Below are positions 14,000-14,071 of a stretch of DNA of 14,071 nt, piece after piece. Within the stretch, counting starts at the first letter, position 1. The number at the start of each line of letters is the position of its first letter. Both the position numbers and the translations under genes were made by a program. This DNA is from CAZGAQ01 sp964523405 (GTDB taxonomy: Bacteria; Planctomycetota; Phycisphaerae; UBA1845; Fen-1342). The notes beneath the pieces were generated by a model, which was not told the DNA's origin, searched no databases, and saw nothing but the letters and a program-made list of their open reading frames with translations. The stretch is from positions 1 to 14,071 of the forward strand of contig CAZGAQ010000061.1 in NCBI GenBank assembly GCA_964523405.1, given 5' to 3'.

Positions 14000-14071
14000 T
14001 CCCCGATAGCTCAATGGTAGAGCACCCGGCTGTTAACCGGGTTGTTGTAGGTTCGAGTCCTACTCGGGGAG
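14000..14071 (+). tRNA. tRNA-Asn: tRNA-Asn (anticodon GUU)
   Basis: This is a complete cloverleaf of 72 bases. The acceptor arms TCCCCGA (14000-14006) and TCGGGGA (14064-14070) pair fully, with discriminator G at the last base of the window. The D stem is GCTC/GAGC. The anticodon stem CCCGG/CCGGG encloses loop CTGTTAA, with anticodon GTT at 14032-14034. The T stem GTAGG/CCTAC encloses TTCGAGT. Whether CCA is encoded lies beyond the window. Confidence 0.97.

Overview
The window is high-GC bacterial DNA. It is dominated by one minus-strand respiratory operon that runs from about 11.19 kb leftwards off the edge at base 1. In transcription order it encodes alternative complex III (ACIII), a cytochrome bc1-independent quinol:electron-acceptor oxidoreductase: pentaheme cytochrome ActA, the molybdopterin-oxidoreductase-like plus iron-sulfur protein ActB, the NrfD-type quinone-site subunit ActC, a fused ActD-ActE protein, and the second NrfD-like subunit ActF. 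These are followed by a small single-helix membrane protein, a SCO-type copper chaperone, and cytochrome oxidase subunits II (CuA plus a fused cytochrome c domain) and I (5' part only). The genes are spaced by 1-4 base overlaps or gaps of at most 39 bases, so they are almost certainly co-transcribed.

Together these genes describe one electron path. Quinol is oxidised at ActC/ActF, electrons pass through the ActB clusters and the ActA/ActE hemes, then through the cytochrome c domain of CtaC to CuA and the heme-copper centre of CtaD. CtaD carries the YSHPxV form of the CuB-helix motif, which marks it as an A2-type oxidase. That is the class found with ACIII in organisms such as Rhodothermus.

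Right of a divergent promoter region (about 11.19-11.47 kb) the plus strand carries three genes. They are a 78-residue charged helical protein of unknown function, a 283-residue membrane-anchored protein of unknown function, and an ABC-2-type transporter ATPase whose start overlaps the preceding stop. No permease follows the ATPase. Instead there are 361 bases without a supported gene, holding a 17-bp tandem repeat, and then a well-formed promoter and tRNA-Asn(GUU) ending at the last base of the window.

No mobile element, CRISPR array or rRNA is visible. GC content, the ACIII/A2-caa3 arrangement, the ActD-ActE fusion and the style of the flanking genes suggest Planctomycetota or a similar lineage. 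This is inference, because nothing in the window is diagnostic. The main oddities are that actA has no ATG/GTG/TTG codon at the place where its family and a good ribosome binding site say it should begin (an ATC sits there), TTG starts for actB and actDE, the ActD-ActE fusion, and the repeat after the ABC gene.
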